From: Caryophanales bacterium
GTDB lineage: Bacteria > Bacillota > Bacilli > Exiguobacteriales > Exiguobacteriaceae
NCBI GenBank assembly: GCA_902362975.1
Contig: CABIYO010000017.1
Coordinates: 1-52,638 of the forward strand
DNA: 52,638 nucleotides
Reading direction: 5' to 3'
A program made the translations under genes and the position numbers. Below are positions 1-8,496 of the stretch, one piece after another (positions within the stretch are counted from its first letter, which is position 1; each line of letters starts with the position of its first letter). Below the pieces are notes generated by a model. That model was not told where the DNA came from. It searched no databases and saw only the letters and a list, made by a program, of their open reading frames with translations.

Positions 1-694
1 CTTCAATGTCTCCACGACGATGACTTGGTTCTCGTCAACGATCCGTCTCGACAGTTTGTGAAGGAAGTCCTGGCGTTGGTTGGCAATCTTTTCGTGTTTC
101 TTTGCCAGAAGTAATTTGGCTTTTTCACGATTCTTGCTCCCGATCTTCTTTCGTGACAAAGCTCGCTGCGCCTTCTTGACCTTCGCTTCGGACTTCCGGA
201 GGAGTCGGGGGTTGTCAATCTTCTCCGAGACCATCGCGTCGTTCGTCATGACGGCGAAATGTTCCAAACCGAGATCGATCCCGACCTTGTTCTCGGCTGG
301 GATCCATGGTTCATCGTCCTGTTTGACGAGGAGGGAGACAAAGAACTTGCCTGTCTTGGTCATCGACACCGTCGCCGACCGGATGACGCCCTCGAACGGA
401 CGATGTTGGGTGATCCGCACGAACCCGACCTTCGGCAGCCGGACCTTGCCCGCCTCGATGCGGATCGTACCGTGCTGGTTGTTCGTCGTGTAGGAGGCGC
501 GCGACCGCCGTCTCGATTTGAAGGCCGGGAAGCCGCCCGTCCCGGCGAAGAACTTCGCGAACGCGGTGTCGAGGTTCAGTTTCGCGGTCCTCGAGAAGCT
601 TGTTGTAGATGAACCGGGCGCAGCCGATCGTCTTGATGAGGAACTCGGCCTGTGCCGGCGTTGGGTGGAGCCTATATTTATAGCCTTTCAGCAC
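1..694 (-). pseudogene. tnpB: IS200/IS605-group TnpB (RNA-guided nuclease), deleted and frameshifted, cut by window edge
   Basis: The GTG at 694-692 opens the classic TnpB start LKGYKYRLHPTPAQ, followed by CARFIYNKLLEDR. Reading frame is then lost near 585. A second frame resumes at KLNLDTAFAKFFAG and stays open to the window start. It carries the RuvC-I motif GIDLGLEHFAVM (about 245-285) and the RuvC-II segment VIVVETLK at the very edge. The block of roughly 30 residues that normally lies between these two parts is missing, so a deletion of about 100 nt that is not a multiple of three explains the shift. No TnpA is visible beside it, as in IS1341-type elements. The C-terminal zinc finger and omega-RNA end lie outside the window. 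It is almost certainly inactive. Confidence 0.85.
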
Positions 695-1066
695 GTCCGT
701 CCCTCCTCCCTTCAGAAAATCGTGATGTGTCCTCCTCATCCGATACCAACGGAGGGGGAGGGAGAATCTGACGGAATCACGAACTTTTGTTCGTCATATC
801 TGTCACAGGGGGAAAAGATGTTTGGACCGGGCGATTCATCTCCCACCTACGCCGGGCTACGCCCCGAGACGCTTAGAGGAGGGAGAATTCTCGCCTACTT
901 CTGTTAAACTTTCAGAGCCCATTGTCGATACTAACAATATGAGCAATCGACTATGTCCGACAAATATTCACCTCTTTTATAAAAAATGGAAAACTCTGTC
1001 GATTCAGCGTGATAAAATAAAACCGGTGTCAATTACGGTCAATCGGGGATAGAAAGGTGCTATGTC
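695..1066. other. Gene-free stretch with IS200/IS605-like hairpins
   Basis: No convincing gene lies here. Positions 840-848 (CTCCCACCT) pair with 877-885 (AGGAGGGAG) around a nested GC-rich hairpin at about 850-866, and a second small hairpin (ACGAAC/GTTCGT) sits at about 779-794. Subterminal imperfect hairpins of this sort are typical of IS200/IS605 ends and omega-RNA scaffolds. From about 900 the sequence turns AT-rich and leads into the LCP gene, whose ribosome site GAAAGGTG is at about 1050-1058. I see no clear sigma-A promoter; a CCGACA/TATAAA pair at 957-983 has only a 15-nt spacer. Confidence 0.45.
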
Positions 1067-2023
1067 ATGGAAGAGCAAAAGCCTAAAAAGAGAGTCAAAA
1101 AACGTCGTCGTAAAGTATCACCCGCGAAGCGCATCGCTATCATTGCAGGTGCAATCATCGGAGTGTTCCTGCTCATCGGAGCTGGGATGGCCTATTATTT
1201 ATATAATCAAGTCGATACAACGGTCGACCGTTTGAATGAATCGGCCGGGCTTAGCCCAGAGCGGATGAATCAACAAACGATTTCCGATAAGAAGCCGGTC
1301 TCGGTGTTATTACTCGGCGTTGACCGTCGCGCGGACGAACAAGGGCGCAGTGACTCAATCATCGTCATGACGCTCAACCCGAACTCGGACGAGAGCGCGA
1401 TGCTCAGCATCCCACGTGATACGAAGACGGAGATCGTCGGCAAAGGGACGATGGACAAGATCAACCACGCCTACGCATTCGGCGGTGCTGAAATGGCGAT
1501 GGATACGGTCGAGAACTTCCTCGGCATCCCAATCGATTATGTCGCAGAAGTCGACATGAAAGGCTTCCAGGATGCGGTCAACTTATTCGGCGGCGTCGAA
1601 GTGACGAACAAGTTCGCCTTCACGTCAGGTGAGTACACGTTCGAACCGGGAACGGTCACCCTCGATGGGGCAGAAGCGCTCGCCTATACACGGATGCGCT
1701 ACGATGACCCGAACGGGGACTTCGGTCGTCAGGAGCGTCAACGTGACGTCATCACGGCGCTCGTCGATAAAGGAACGGACAGTTTCTCGATTTCTCGATT
1801 CAACAATATGCTCGACGTCCTCGGCAACAATGCCAAGACGAACGTGACGTTCAAAGACATTCGGACGCTCTCGAGCGACTACATGACGGCGTTCAAAAAC
1901 CAAAGCGTTCTTCGTCTCGAAGGAAGCGGCGGCAAAGAGAGCGACGGCATCTACTACTGGAACCCAGACGAGGCATCACTCGACGAAGTGAAGTCGTACC
2001 TCGGACAATTGATGGAACAATGA
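1067..2023 (+). CDS. LytR-CpsA-Psr (LCP) family glycopolymer transferase, copy 1
   Basis: LCP proteins move undecaprenyl-linked glycopolymers such as teichoic acid or capsule onto peptidoglycan at the outer membrane face. This 318-residue protein has a Lys/Arg-rich cytoplasmic start, one membrane helix at about 25-50 and an extracellular LCP domain. Visible family motifs are LLLGVDRR, GRSDSIIVMTLN, MLSIPRDTK, DKINHAYAFGG and YTRMRYDDPNGDFGRQ, which hold the Arg and Asp residues that bind the pyrophosphate and metal. Start is supported by GAAAGGTG eight or nine bases upstream. It is a close paralogue of the LCP gene at 3046, and a YihY-type gene lies between them. Its own terminator follows. 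Which polymer it handles cannot be read from sequence; the capsule loci downstream are the obvious candidates. Confidence 0.93.
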   Translation: MEEQKPKKRVKKRRRKVSPAKRIAIIAGAIIGVFLLIGAGMAYYLYNQVDTTVDRLNESAGLSPERMNQQTISDKKPVSVLLLGVDRRADEQGRSDSIIVMTLNPNSDESAMLSIPRDTKTEIVGKGTMDKINHAYAFGGAEMAMDTVENFLGIPIDYVAEVDMKGFQDAVNLFGGVEVTNKFAFTSGEYTFEPGTVTLDGAEALAYTRMRYDDPNGDFGRQERQRDVITALVDKGTDSFSISRFNNMLDVLGNNAKTNVTFKDIRTLSSDYMTAFKNQSVLRLEGSGGKESDGIYYWNPDEASLDEVKSYLGQLMEQ

Positions 2024-2028
2024 CAGCG

Positions 2029-2062
2029 GCACTCGATTCGGATGAATCGGGTGCTTTCGTTT
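2029..2062 (+). terminator. Rho-independent terminator after LCP gene 1
   Basis: An 11-bp stem (2029-2039 with 2044-2054, one G-U pair) with a four-base loop is followed by TTTCGTTT. It begins six bases after the LCP stop codon. Confidence 0.8.
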
Positions 2063-2095
2063 ATGGCATAATGAAAAGAAAAAGGAGTGACGGCC

Positions 2096-2941
2096 GTGCT
2101 CGATCGACTGACCCGACTCGCCATCGATGTGAGACATCGCTTCAAGGACCATCATCTTAACGACTATAGCGCCACGCTCGCCTTCTTTTGGTTTCTCGCC
2201 ATCTTCCCGATGTTCTTTGTCTTGTTCGCGGTCATGGCGTGGTTCAAGATTGACGAGGCGTTGTTGATCGAACAAATCGAGACGCTCGTTCCGGGATCGG
2301 GGGTACGTGATATGTTGTCGATTGTGTATGACGTCAGTGGGAACTTCAATGGTGGGCTCGTGTCGGTCAGTGCCATCATCGCCTTTTGGTCTGCCTCGAA
2401 CGGGACGGCCCGTCTCGTCAAGTTGACCGTATTCGCTTACGGGGAGACGGAGGCGCGCGGGTACGTATGGCGTCGTCTGATTGGTTTAATGACAATCCTT
2501 GCCGGTAGCATCGGCGCCGTCATCCTCATCGTTTTCCACGTCTTCGGACAGGAGTTCATCGATTTATTGTATGCGCTCTATCCTCAGGTCGAGGAGTTTG
2601 ATCGTCTCTCGACGCTCACGCGCTATACCGTCTCGACAATCATTTTAATCTTTGCGTTCTCATTCTTTTATATGATCGCCCCGCAGCAACGAGTCCGATT
2701 TATTGAGACGTTACCAGGGGCCATTTTTGCCGTTATCTCGTGGCAACTTATCTCGACGGGCTATAGCGTCTATGTCGAGCGGTTCTCGATTCTCGGGGAC
2801 ACGTACGGCACGATCGGGGTCGTCATCCTGCTTCAAATCTGGCTCTATTTGACGGCGGCGACGATGCTCATTGGGGCGGAAATCAATGCCGCCTGGCCAC
2901 ATCATATGCACCGGACCCCGACGAAAACACATTTTCCGTGA
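2096..2941 (+). CDS. YihY/BrkB-family integral membrane protein
   Basis: This 281-residue protein has the YihY/virulence factor BrkB pattern: a short cytoplasmic start, then about six hydrophobic helices, with DYSATLAFFWFLAIFPMFF in the first helix and GTYGTIGVVILLQIWLYLTA near the end. The family was once annotated as RNase BN, which is no longer accepted; its function is unknown. I choose GTG 2096 because the ribosome site AAAGGAG at 2081-2087 lies eight bases before it and would abut the longer GTG start at 2087. It sits between two LCP paralogues, but a terminator before it and a strong promoter after it suggest separate transcription. Confidence 0.88.
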   Translation: MLDRLTRLAIDVRHRFKDHHLNDYSATLAFFWFLAIFPMFFVLFAVMAWFKIDEALLIEQIETLVPGSGVRDMLSIVYDVSGNFNGGLVSVSAIIAFWSASNGTARLVKLTVFAYGETEARGYVWRRLIGLMTILAGSIGAVILIVFHVFGQEFIDLLYALYPQVEEFDRLSTLTRYTVSTIILIFAFSFFYMIAPQQRVRFIETLPGAIFAVISWQLISTGYSVYVERFSILGDTYGTIGVVILLQIWLYLTAATMLIGAEINAAWPHHMHRTPTKTHFP

Positions 2942-2958
2942 TAACTGGAAAGAAATGA

Positions 2959-2986
2959 TTAGCATTTTTTGGAGACATGCTATAAT
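2959..2986 (+). promoter_or_regulatory. Sigma-A-type promoter with extended -10 for LCP gene 2
   Basis: A perfect TATAAT at 2981-2986 is preceded by TG at 2978-2979, giving an extended -10. TTAGCA at 2959-2964 is a fair -35 with a 16-nt spacer. Confidence 0.7.
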
Positions 2987-3045
2987 CCAATGTGCAGTCT
3001 GGGAAAAGATAGACAAACTGAATTTACGGAAGAAGGTGGCCCGAT

Positions 3046-3969
3046 ATGGCGAAACATCAGAAGAAATCGAAGTGGAAATGGATCCTTGGCATCACAGCGG
3101 GCGTACTGACACTCATGCTTGTCGCAGGTGGCTTGTTCGTCTGGTCGATGGTCGACGAGGTCAATGACACGGTGACGAAAGTGAATGATAACTTACAGAT
3201 CAGTCCAGAACGTAAGCAGGTCGAGACGATCGAAGAGAAGCGCTCGGTGTCCGTGCTTTTACTCGGGATTGACCGACGGGGAACGGAACAAGGTCGAAGT
3301 GACTCGATCATCGTCCTGACTCTGAATCCGGATACGAACGAAGGGGCGATGCTCAGCATCCCGCGTGACACGAAGACGGAGATCGTCGGTCGCGGGTATC
3401 GCGATAAGATCAACCACGCCTATGCGTTCGGTGGAGCGGAGATGGCGATGGACACGGTCGAGAACTTTTTAGATATCCCGATTGATTATGTCGTCGAAGC
3501 GGATATGGAGGCGTTTACGGAAGTCGTCGATGCGCTCGGTGGCATCACGGTTATGAACAAATTCGCCTTCACTTCAGACGAGTATACGTTCCCGGTCGGC
3601 GAAGTGACGCTCGACGGAGAGAAGGCGCTCGCCTACACACGGATGCGTTATGATGATCCGAACGGGGATTTCGGTCGCCAAGAACGACAGCGCGATGTCG
3701 TTGCGGCCATCATCGAGAAAGGGCGTTCTGACTTCTCACTCGACAAGGTGACGAACCTGTTAGATGTCGTCGGCAATCGGGCGAAGACAAACATCGAGTT
3801 TAATGAGCTCGTGACGCTCTCGACCGACTATATGGGTGCATTCCGTAACGCAAGTACGCTCCGTATCGAAGGTGGGGGTGGACTCGAGTCGGACGGCATC
3901 TATTATTGGAATCCGGACGCCGAGTCACTCGACGGGATCCAGACCGAATTGAAGCGCTTGATGGAATGA
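3046..3969 (+). CDS. LytR-CpsA-Psr (LCP) family glycopolymer transferase, copy 2
   Basis: A 307-residue paralogue of the protein at 1067: basic N-terminus, one membrane helix at about 10-32, and an extracellular LCP domain. It repeats the same motifs nearly word for word (LLLGIDRR, MLSIPRDTK, DKINHAYAFGGAEMAMD, YTRMRYDDPNGDFGRQ). The two copies differ mainly in the N-terminal third and the linker after the LCP core. The ATG follows a weak AGAAGGTGG site, and a strong extended -10 promoter lies 60 bases upstream, so it can be expressed without copy 1. Family knowledge gives phosphotransfer of glycopolymers to the wall; the exact substrate is unknown. Two non-identical copies suggest either redundancy or two different polymers. 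Confidence 0.93.
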   Translation: MAKHQKKSKWKWILGITAGVLTLMLVAGGLFVWSMVDEVNDTVTKVNDNLQISPERKQVETIEEKRSVSVLLLGIDRRGTEQGRSDSIIVLTLNPDTNEGAMLSIPRDTKTEIVGRGYRDKINHAYAFGGAEMAMDTVENFLDIPIDYVVEADMEAFTEVVDALGGITVMNKFAFTSDEYTFPVGEVTLDGEKALAYTRMRYDDPNGDFGRQERQRDVVAAIIEKGRSDFSLDKVTNLLDVVGNRAKTNIEFNELVTLSTDYMGAFRNASTLRIEGGGGLESDGIYYWNPDAESLDGIQTELKRLME

Positions 3970-3995
3970 GTCGTCCAATAGGGACGGCTTTTTTG
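3969..3995 (+). terminator. Terminator after LCP gene 2
   Basis: An eight-base stem (3969-3976 with 3982-3989, one G-U pair) is followed by a run of T residues. It starts at the last base of the stop codon. Confidence 0.8.
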
Positions 3996-4050
3996 TTTTG
4001 AAATGGGTGAAAAGTGAAAAAAGGTAGAGAGAACAGAAGGAGGGAATCGT

Positions 4051-5238
4051 ATGGATTGGCAACAAATCGAAACGATGTTGCATAAATGGGGTGGCGATGA
4101 ACAGGTGTGGCATCGTCTATTTGACAAGTGGGAAAGTCACGCATGGCATGACCACGAGGCACCGAGCGAGAAGACGAATGTCTTGCTCGTCGATGCGAGT
4201 TTCGTCACGACGGAAGGGAAGCCGGACATGGGAGCACTCCATGATGTCCTCGCCAAGAATGTCGCAGGTACGATCAGCGACTTGCATCTCGTCTCGCTCT
4301 TCCCTTACATTGGCCGCCAGACGGACACGGCTGTTGACCCGCGAATCCGATTGTATGAGGACTTAGGGGAGTTGAGTGACGACTTCCAACTCATGTATGA
4401 ACTCGACCCGGTCGCTTACAATGCGGAGCAATTCGACCTGCTTGCCGAGACGGACGCACTCATCGAGCGGCTCGCTTATGGAGCGACGAAGATCAGAGTC
4501 CATGCGCAATTGTTTCGTGGGATGACGCGTGAAGAAGTAAAGGACGTACTTAGACTCTGGCATATCATCTTGCACCATTATAAACCGCACGGTCAACTCA
4601 TTCTTGCGGAAGACGCGCTTGACGAGGCTGGATCATATCTCGATGTCGTGGACGCTGTCTGTCACTTTGATCTTGCGAGTCATGTGACCCTCGCACTCGC
4701 GCAAGGGAAAGCGACACGACTGACTGAATGGGCACAAAAGATCGCGGCACCACCTGAAGGGAAGACGTACTTCCACTTCTTGTCGAGCGCCGAGCGTGAT
4801 CCGTTCGAGAAGAATTTGCTAGACAACCATGAGCCGATGCTCCTCGCAGCACATAGCATTCTATTTTCGCTTCAAGGGATCCCGTCCGTCGATTATCGGA
4901 CACTTTTCGGAGTGAGTGGACCGACAGATGAGGAAGAGCTCGTTCAATCCCTGAAGAAAGACGAGGCAATACTCAATCGTTTCTCAGGGATCATGGGGCA
5001 ATTGAACGTGAAGCGGACGGAGCCGGCCTTATCCCCATACGCCACACAGCACATCTTGGACGTGGACAAGCACGTCTTTGCCGTCGAGCGTCAAGTAGAC
5101 GGACGGACGGTCCGCTTGTATACGAACGTGAGTGACAAAGAAATCAAGATTGACCTTAAAGGGACGAGCCTGTTCACGGAAGAACCGTTAGATGGTGCGC
5201 GACTTCAACCGTTCGGGTATGTGTGGGTCAGTGTGTAA
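4051..5238 (+). CDS. GH13 (alpha-amylase clan)-like protein, probable pseudoenzyme
   Basis: This 395-residue protein resembles sucrose phosphorylase-type GH13 enzymes: LHLVSLFPYIG at 78-88 matches beta-strand 2, LILAEDAL at 183-190 the acid/base Glu strand, and LQGIPSVDYRTLFG at 274-287 the family's LQGIP-type motif. The beta-4 strand, normally R-x-D-A with the Asp nucleophile, reads IRVHA (148-152), so His151 occupies the nucleophile position. The expected SHDG motif reads SSAERD (245-250). It is also about 100 residues shorter than typical members. These alignments are by eye. A catalytic role as a normal glycosidase or phosphorylase looks unlikely; a binding or regulatory role is possible. 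GGAGG at about 4040 supports the start. No signal peptide, so it is cytosolic. Confidence 0.65.
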   Translation: MDWQQIETMLHKWGGDEQVWHRLFDKWESHAWHDHEAPSEKTNVLLVDASFVTTEGKPDMGALHDVLAKNVAGTISDLHLVSLFPYIGRQTDTAVDPRIRLYEDLGELSDDFQLMYELDPVAYNAEQFDLLAETDALIERLAYGATKIRVHAQLFRGMTREEVKDVLRLWHIILHHYKPHGQLILAEDALDEAGSYLDVVDAVCHFDLASHVTLALAQGKATRLTEWAQKIAAPPEGKTYFHFLSSAERDPFEKNLLDNHEPMLLAAHSILFSLQGIPSVDYRTLFGVSGPTDEEELVQSLKKDEAILNRFSGIMGQLNVKRTEPALSPYATQHILDVDKHVFAVERQVDGRTVRLYTNVSDKEIKIDLKGTSLFTEEPLDGARLQPFGYVWVSV

Positions 5239-5270
5239 GTCGGATACGAATAAAGAAGCCTAATTAAAAA

Positions 5271-5312
5271 CGAGCTGGTAAAAGAACAATCGTTCTCACA
5301 CCAGCTCGCTTT
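5271..5312. terminator. Bidirectional terminator between the GH13-like gene and galE
   Basis: CGAGCTGGT at 5271-5279 pairs with ACCAGCTCG at 5300-5308, with an inner AGAAC/GTTCT hairpin in the loop. A-run before and T-run after let it serve both converging genes. Confidence 0.8.
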
Positions 5313-6329
5313 TTAGTTATAGCCGTTCGGGTTGTTCGACTGCCAGTTCCAGGCGTCGCGACACATGTCACGAATGTCGTGCTTTGCTTCAAACCCGAGC
5401 ATCTGTTTCGATTTCGTCGGATCTGCGAAACATGTGGCGATGTCACCAGGACGACGATCCGTCACTCGATAAGGGATTGACTTCCCACTCTCTTGTTCGA
5501 ACGCGCGGACGAGGTCGAGGACGCTATAACCCGTGCCCGTCCCGAGATTGAATGCTTCGACGCCAGTTTGGTCCATCACATAGTCGAGTGCCTGCAAATG
5601 ACCTTCGGCGAGGTCGACGACGTGGATGTAGTCACGCACACCTGTCCCGTCCGGCGTGTCATAGTCGTCACCGAAGATGCTCAATTCTGTCAGCTTGCCG
5701 ACAGCGACTTGGGTGATGTACGGCATCAAGTTGTTCGGCACGTCGAACGGGTCTTCTCCGATTTGGCCGGACGGATGTGCCCCAATCGGATTGAAGTAAC
5801 GAAGGAGGGCGATGCTCCAGTCGGAATCCGCAACGGCGACGTCACGTAAGATGTCCTCAATCATCAGTTTCGAACGACCGTACGGGTTCGTCGCACTGAG
5901 TGGGAACGATTCGTCAATCGGTGTCCGTTCCGGCATTCCATACACGGTCGCCGACGAACTGAAGACGATCCGTTTCACATCGAACGCCTGCATGACTTCT
6001 AACAGGACAGTCGTACCGACGACGTTGTTCTCGTAGTAGCGGAGCGGCTCTTTCACCGATTCACCGACAGCTTTCAGGCCAGCGAAGTGGATGACGGCGT
6101 CGATTGTATGCGTCAGGAAAATCTGTTCGAGTAATGCACGGTCGAGAATGTCACCAAGATAGAAGGTGACTTCTTTTCCGGTCATCGCCTCGACCCGGTT
6201 CAGTGCCTCGCGGCTACTGTTTGACAGGTTGTCGAGCACGAGAACCTCGTGTCCGGCTTCAAGTAATTGGATGACGGTATGCGTACCGATATAGCCGGCA
6301 CCACCCGTCACAAGAATCGTTTGAGTCAT
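5313..6329 (-). CDS. galE: UDP-glucose 4-epimerase
   Basis: GalE interconverts UDP-glucose and UDP-galactose with tightly bound NAD in the cytosol. The 338-residue protein is standard length. The N-terminus has the Rossmann glycine motif [10 protein letters not shown], followed by VLDNLSNSS. The catalytic SSSATVYG and NPYGRSK (Tyr-x-x-x-Lys) are in place, and [12 protein letters not shown] follows. ATG is preceded by AAAGGGG. It starts 13 bases after the SH3-type membrane protein gene on the same strand, so the two are likely co-transcribed. It would supply UDP-galactose to the glycan loci that start divergently at 7774. Confidence 0.97.
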   Translation of the reverse strand: MTQTILVTGGAGYIGTHTVIQLLEAGHEVLVLDNLSNSSREALNRVEAMTGKEVTFYLGDILDRALLEQIFLTHTIDAVIHFAGLKAVGESVKEPLRYYENNVVGTTVLLEVMQAFDVKRIVFSSSATVYGMPERTPIDESFPLSATNPYGRSKLMIEDILRDVAVADSDWSIALLRYFNPIGAHPSGQIGEDPFDVPNNLMPYITQVAVGKLTELSIFGDDYDTPDGTGVRDYIHVVDLAEGHLQALDYVMDQTGVEAFNLGTGTGYSVLDLVRAFEQESGKSIPYRVTDRRPGDIATCFADPTKSKQMLGFEAKHDIRDMCRDAWNWQSNNPNGYN

Positions 6330-6342
6330 ATGAAATACCCCT

Positions 6343-7578
6343 TTATTGATTAAGTTTTGTCAGGCGGATGCGCGTCGAGTCGTCTTCGCCGACGAAGAGA
6401 CGTAGTGAATAATTCTCACTCTCATAGACAACGCCGTTTTCTGTCTCGTACGTCGGTTCACCGAGCTCGAGGAACGTCTCTTTCGTCTGATCCGTATTCG
6501 ACCAGTCGATGGCCTCGACTTGCTCGTTTCTCATCGTGAAGAAGAGGCCGGGGTAGACGAGATACTCGTGTAGGGCGTCAGAATCAAAGCCACTTGCGAC
6601 CCCGGCATTTCCGACCAACTCATTCTCGTTCATCCCGAAGTAAGTTTCCGGCGATTCATCCAACAACGTTTGATTGACGGAACTCGACAACCAGTCTAAT
6701 ATGTCAGCATCACTGATAGAAGCAGCTGTCCATTCCGTCACGACTTCATCGCGTGGTACCCAACCCGTCAACTCATTCAATCCAAGGTCGAGTAAGAGTG
6801 CATCGTCGCGTTCTTCGATGACGTCATAACGGTCTCCGATATCAGCGATGTACACAACGTCCTCGCTGTCCGGTTCACTTACGAGTGGGGCATTTTTGAC
6901 ACCGATCCATACTTCTTCTAGTGGCTTCGTTTCGGCTACTGGTTCCGGTTCTGGTGTCGCGGGTTCTTCCGTGACAGTCGGTGTCGATGATGGTTGGATG
7001 AAATCCTTGACCATCGGATAAGCCGCATATCCACCTATGGATAACAGAATGATGGCAACTAGCCCAATCAACCAGCCACGACCTTTCTTGCGACGTGGGC
7101 GAGCAGGTTTGATCTCACGATATGATTTCATACGCTCCGTCCGTGAAGGGATCGTCGACTCCGGGACGTAACGTGGTTTCGTCGGTGTCGGATCAACGGG
7201 TGTTTCAGCTTCCGATTCTACCTTTTCCTCGGAAATCATTGTCTTCGAAACGACTGGTTCAGTAATAGGCTGTGGTGTTGACTCCATCGTTTGTGGGACG
7301 ACTACTTCCGAGAGAAGCATCTCACTTTTCTCGAGAAGAGCGACGTAATAGGTCAATAGGTCTACGTCCGTTTTTCCTTCTTTCAACCAGTTCAAAAAAT
7401 CTGTAGCTGACTTTTCTTCAGCGGAGAGGGAATCGTTCGTCTCTCCGGTCAGTTCATGATAAGAGGCGGCAAGCGATTTGCCGTCTGCTAAATTTGTCTC
7501 AATACGTTGCTGGACGATGTCTCGAGTTTGTCGTTCGAGTGTGGCGTACAGCTGGAGTAGGCGCTCACTTACATGCAC
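6343..7578 (-). CDS. Single-pass membrane protein with extracellular SH3-like domain, unknown function
   Basis: I do not recognise a named family. The 411-residue protein starts with about 170 cytoplasmic, mostly charged residues, including an acidic stretch and a basic RPRRKKGRG just before a membrane helix at about 170-190. A Pro/Glu/Thr linker ([17 protein letters not shown]) follows, then an SH3b-like segment ([20 protein letters not shown] and GWVPRDEV) and a C-terminal domain of about 130 residues. The topology suggests a sensor or scaffold that links cytoplasm and wall. AAAGGAGG precedes the ATG. It lies upstream of galE on the same strand and is divergent from polysaccharide locus 1, with which it shares the intergenic region 7579-7773. 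Confidence 0.75.
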   Translation of the reverse strand: MHVSERLLQLYATLERQTRDIVQQRIETNLADGKSLAASYHELTGETNDSLSAEEKSATDFLNWLKEGKTDVDLLTYYVALLEKSEMLLSEVVVPQTMESTPQPITEPVVSKTMISEEKVESEAETPVDPTPTKPRYVPESTIPSRTERMKSYREIKPARPRRKKGRGWLIGLVAIILLSIGGYAAYPMVKDFIQPSSTPTVTEEPATPEPEPVAETKPLEEVWIGVKNAPLVSEPDSEDVVYIADIGDRYDVIEERDDALLLDLGLNELTGWVPRDEVVTEWTAASISDADILDWLSSSVNQTLLDESPETYFGMNENELVGNAGVASGFDSDALHEYLVYPGLFFTMRNEQVEAIDWSNTDQTKETFLELGEPTYETENGVVYESENYSLRLFVGEDDSTRIRLTKLNQ

Positions 7579-7639
7579 TAGGTGTCTCCTCCTTTGTTAA
7601 GTTCTTCCTTTCAAAGTTTAGCAGATTTGCATGTCAATA

Positions 7640-7690
7640 ACCCCATTTTTAAAAAAACGGGTCATCAACCGATGGAAATTTTGCTATACT
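7640..7690 (+). promoter_or_regulatory. Promoter of polysaccharide locus 1 with upstream AT-centred palindrome
   Basis: TATACT at 7685-7690 is preceded by TG at 7682-7683 (extended -10); the -35 region is weak. Just upstream, 7640-7662 is an imperfect palindrome: ACCC and GGGT arms around T-run/A-run half-sites, followed by GGTCAT at 7660-7665. The same arrangement occurs at 24818-24868 before the giant surface protein gene. This suggests a regulator-binding site. Confidence 0.5.
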
Positions 7691-7773
7691 GTTCTGGTAT
7701 TGTCATTGTAAATATTATCTGCGGGAATTTTCCAGCAGTAAATTGATTGGAATAAAGGAGAGAAGGACAGAAT

Positions 7774-8496
7774 ATGAACGAAGAAACGATTTCCCTTGGA
7801 GAATTATTCTCCATCTTGAAGCGGAGCAAATGGCTCATCGCAAGTTTAACCATCCTCGCAGCACTCATTGCCTTTCTAGTGAGCTCATTTGTGATCAGCC
7901 CGACGTATGAGGCATCGACACAAGTACTCGTCGCACCAAAAGAATCACAGAACAACATGATCGACAGCAGTCAAATTCAATCGTCGGTCACGCTCGTCAA
8001 TACGTATCGTGTCATCATTCAAAGTCCAGCCATCCTTGAACAAGTTCAAGAAAATGTCGTCGGGGCACCTGACAACATCAGTAACTTGATCACCGTGAAC
8101 AGCGAACAAAACTCACAAGTCATCAACATCGCCGTCCAACATACGAGTCCGGTCATCGCAACGGATATCGCTAACGAAATCAGCCGTGTCTTCTCGAAAG
8201 AAGTGCCTGAACTCATGAGCGTCGATAATGTCAAAATATTATCGGATGCGAATGTTCCGGTATTCCCGGTCAAACCAAACATCCTACTCAACACGGCAAT
8301 TGCCGCCGTACTCGGGATGATGATTGGAGTCGCGATTGCCTTCCTCAAAGTGGTGCTCGATCGTCGTATCAAAACAGAACAAGATGTCGAGACGATTCTC
8401 GAACTTCCGGTACTCGGATCGATTCCAGTCATCGACCGTGTCGAGATGAAAAAGCAACGTCAAGCCAACGTGAAAGGGGAAGAGGTCGGTGTTTAA
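7774..8496 (+). CDS. YveK/CpsC-type polysaccharide chain-length determinant and kinase activator, locus 1
   Basis: Wzz-superfamily proteins of this kind set capsule/EPS chain length and activate the partner CpsD-type tyrosine kinase. The 240-residue protein has membrane helices at about 20-42 and 170-192, an extracellular Wzz domain between them (YEASTQVLVAPKES, LVNTYRVIIQSPAIL) and the Pro-rich FPVKPNILLN before the second helix. The C-terminal cytoplasmic tail (RRIKTEQDVETILELPVLGSIP) is the part that activates the kinase. AAAGGAGAGAAGG precedes the ATG. Its last eight bases overlap the kinase gene. A paralogue starts locus 2 at 30527. Confidence 0.93.
   Translation: MNEETISLGELFSILKRSKWLIASLTILAALIAFLVSSFVISPTYEASTQVLVAPKESQNNMIDSSQIQSSVTLVNTYRVIIQSPAILEQVQENVVGAPDNISNLITVNSEQNSQVINIAVQHTSPVIATDIANEISRVFSKEVPELMSVDNVKILSDANVPVFPVKPNILLNTAIAAVLGMMIGVAIAFLKVVLDRRIKTEQDVETILELPVLGSIPVIDRVEMKKQRQANVKGEEVGV

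Noticed and set aside
311..560. Minus-strand frame continuing directly from the TnpB N-terminus
   Set aside because: After LLEDR it is the wrong frame: the neighbouring frame carries the conserved TnpB residues, so the straight-through reading is an artefact of the frameshift.
7609..7637. Minus-strand promoter with a perfect TTGACA (7637-7632) for the SH3 membrane gene
   Set aside because: No acceptable -10 lies 16-18 bases downstream; the nearest TAAACT is only 11 bases away.
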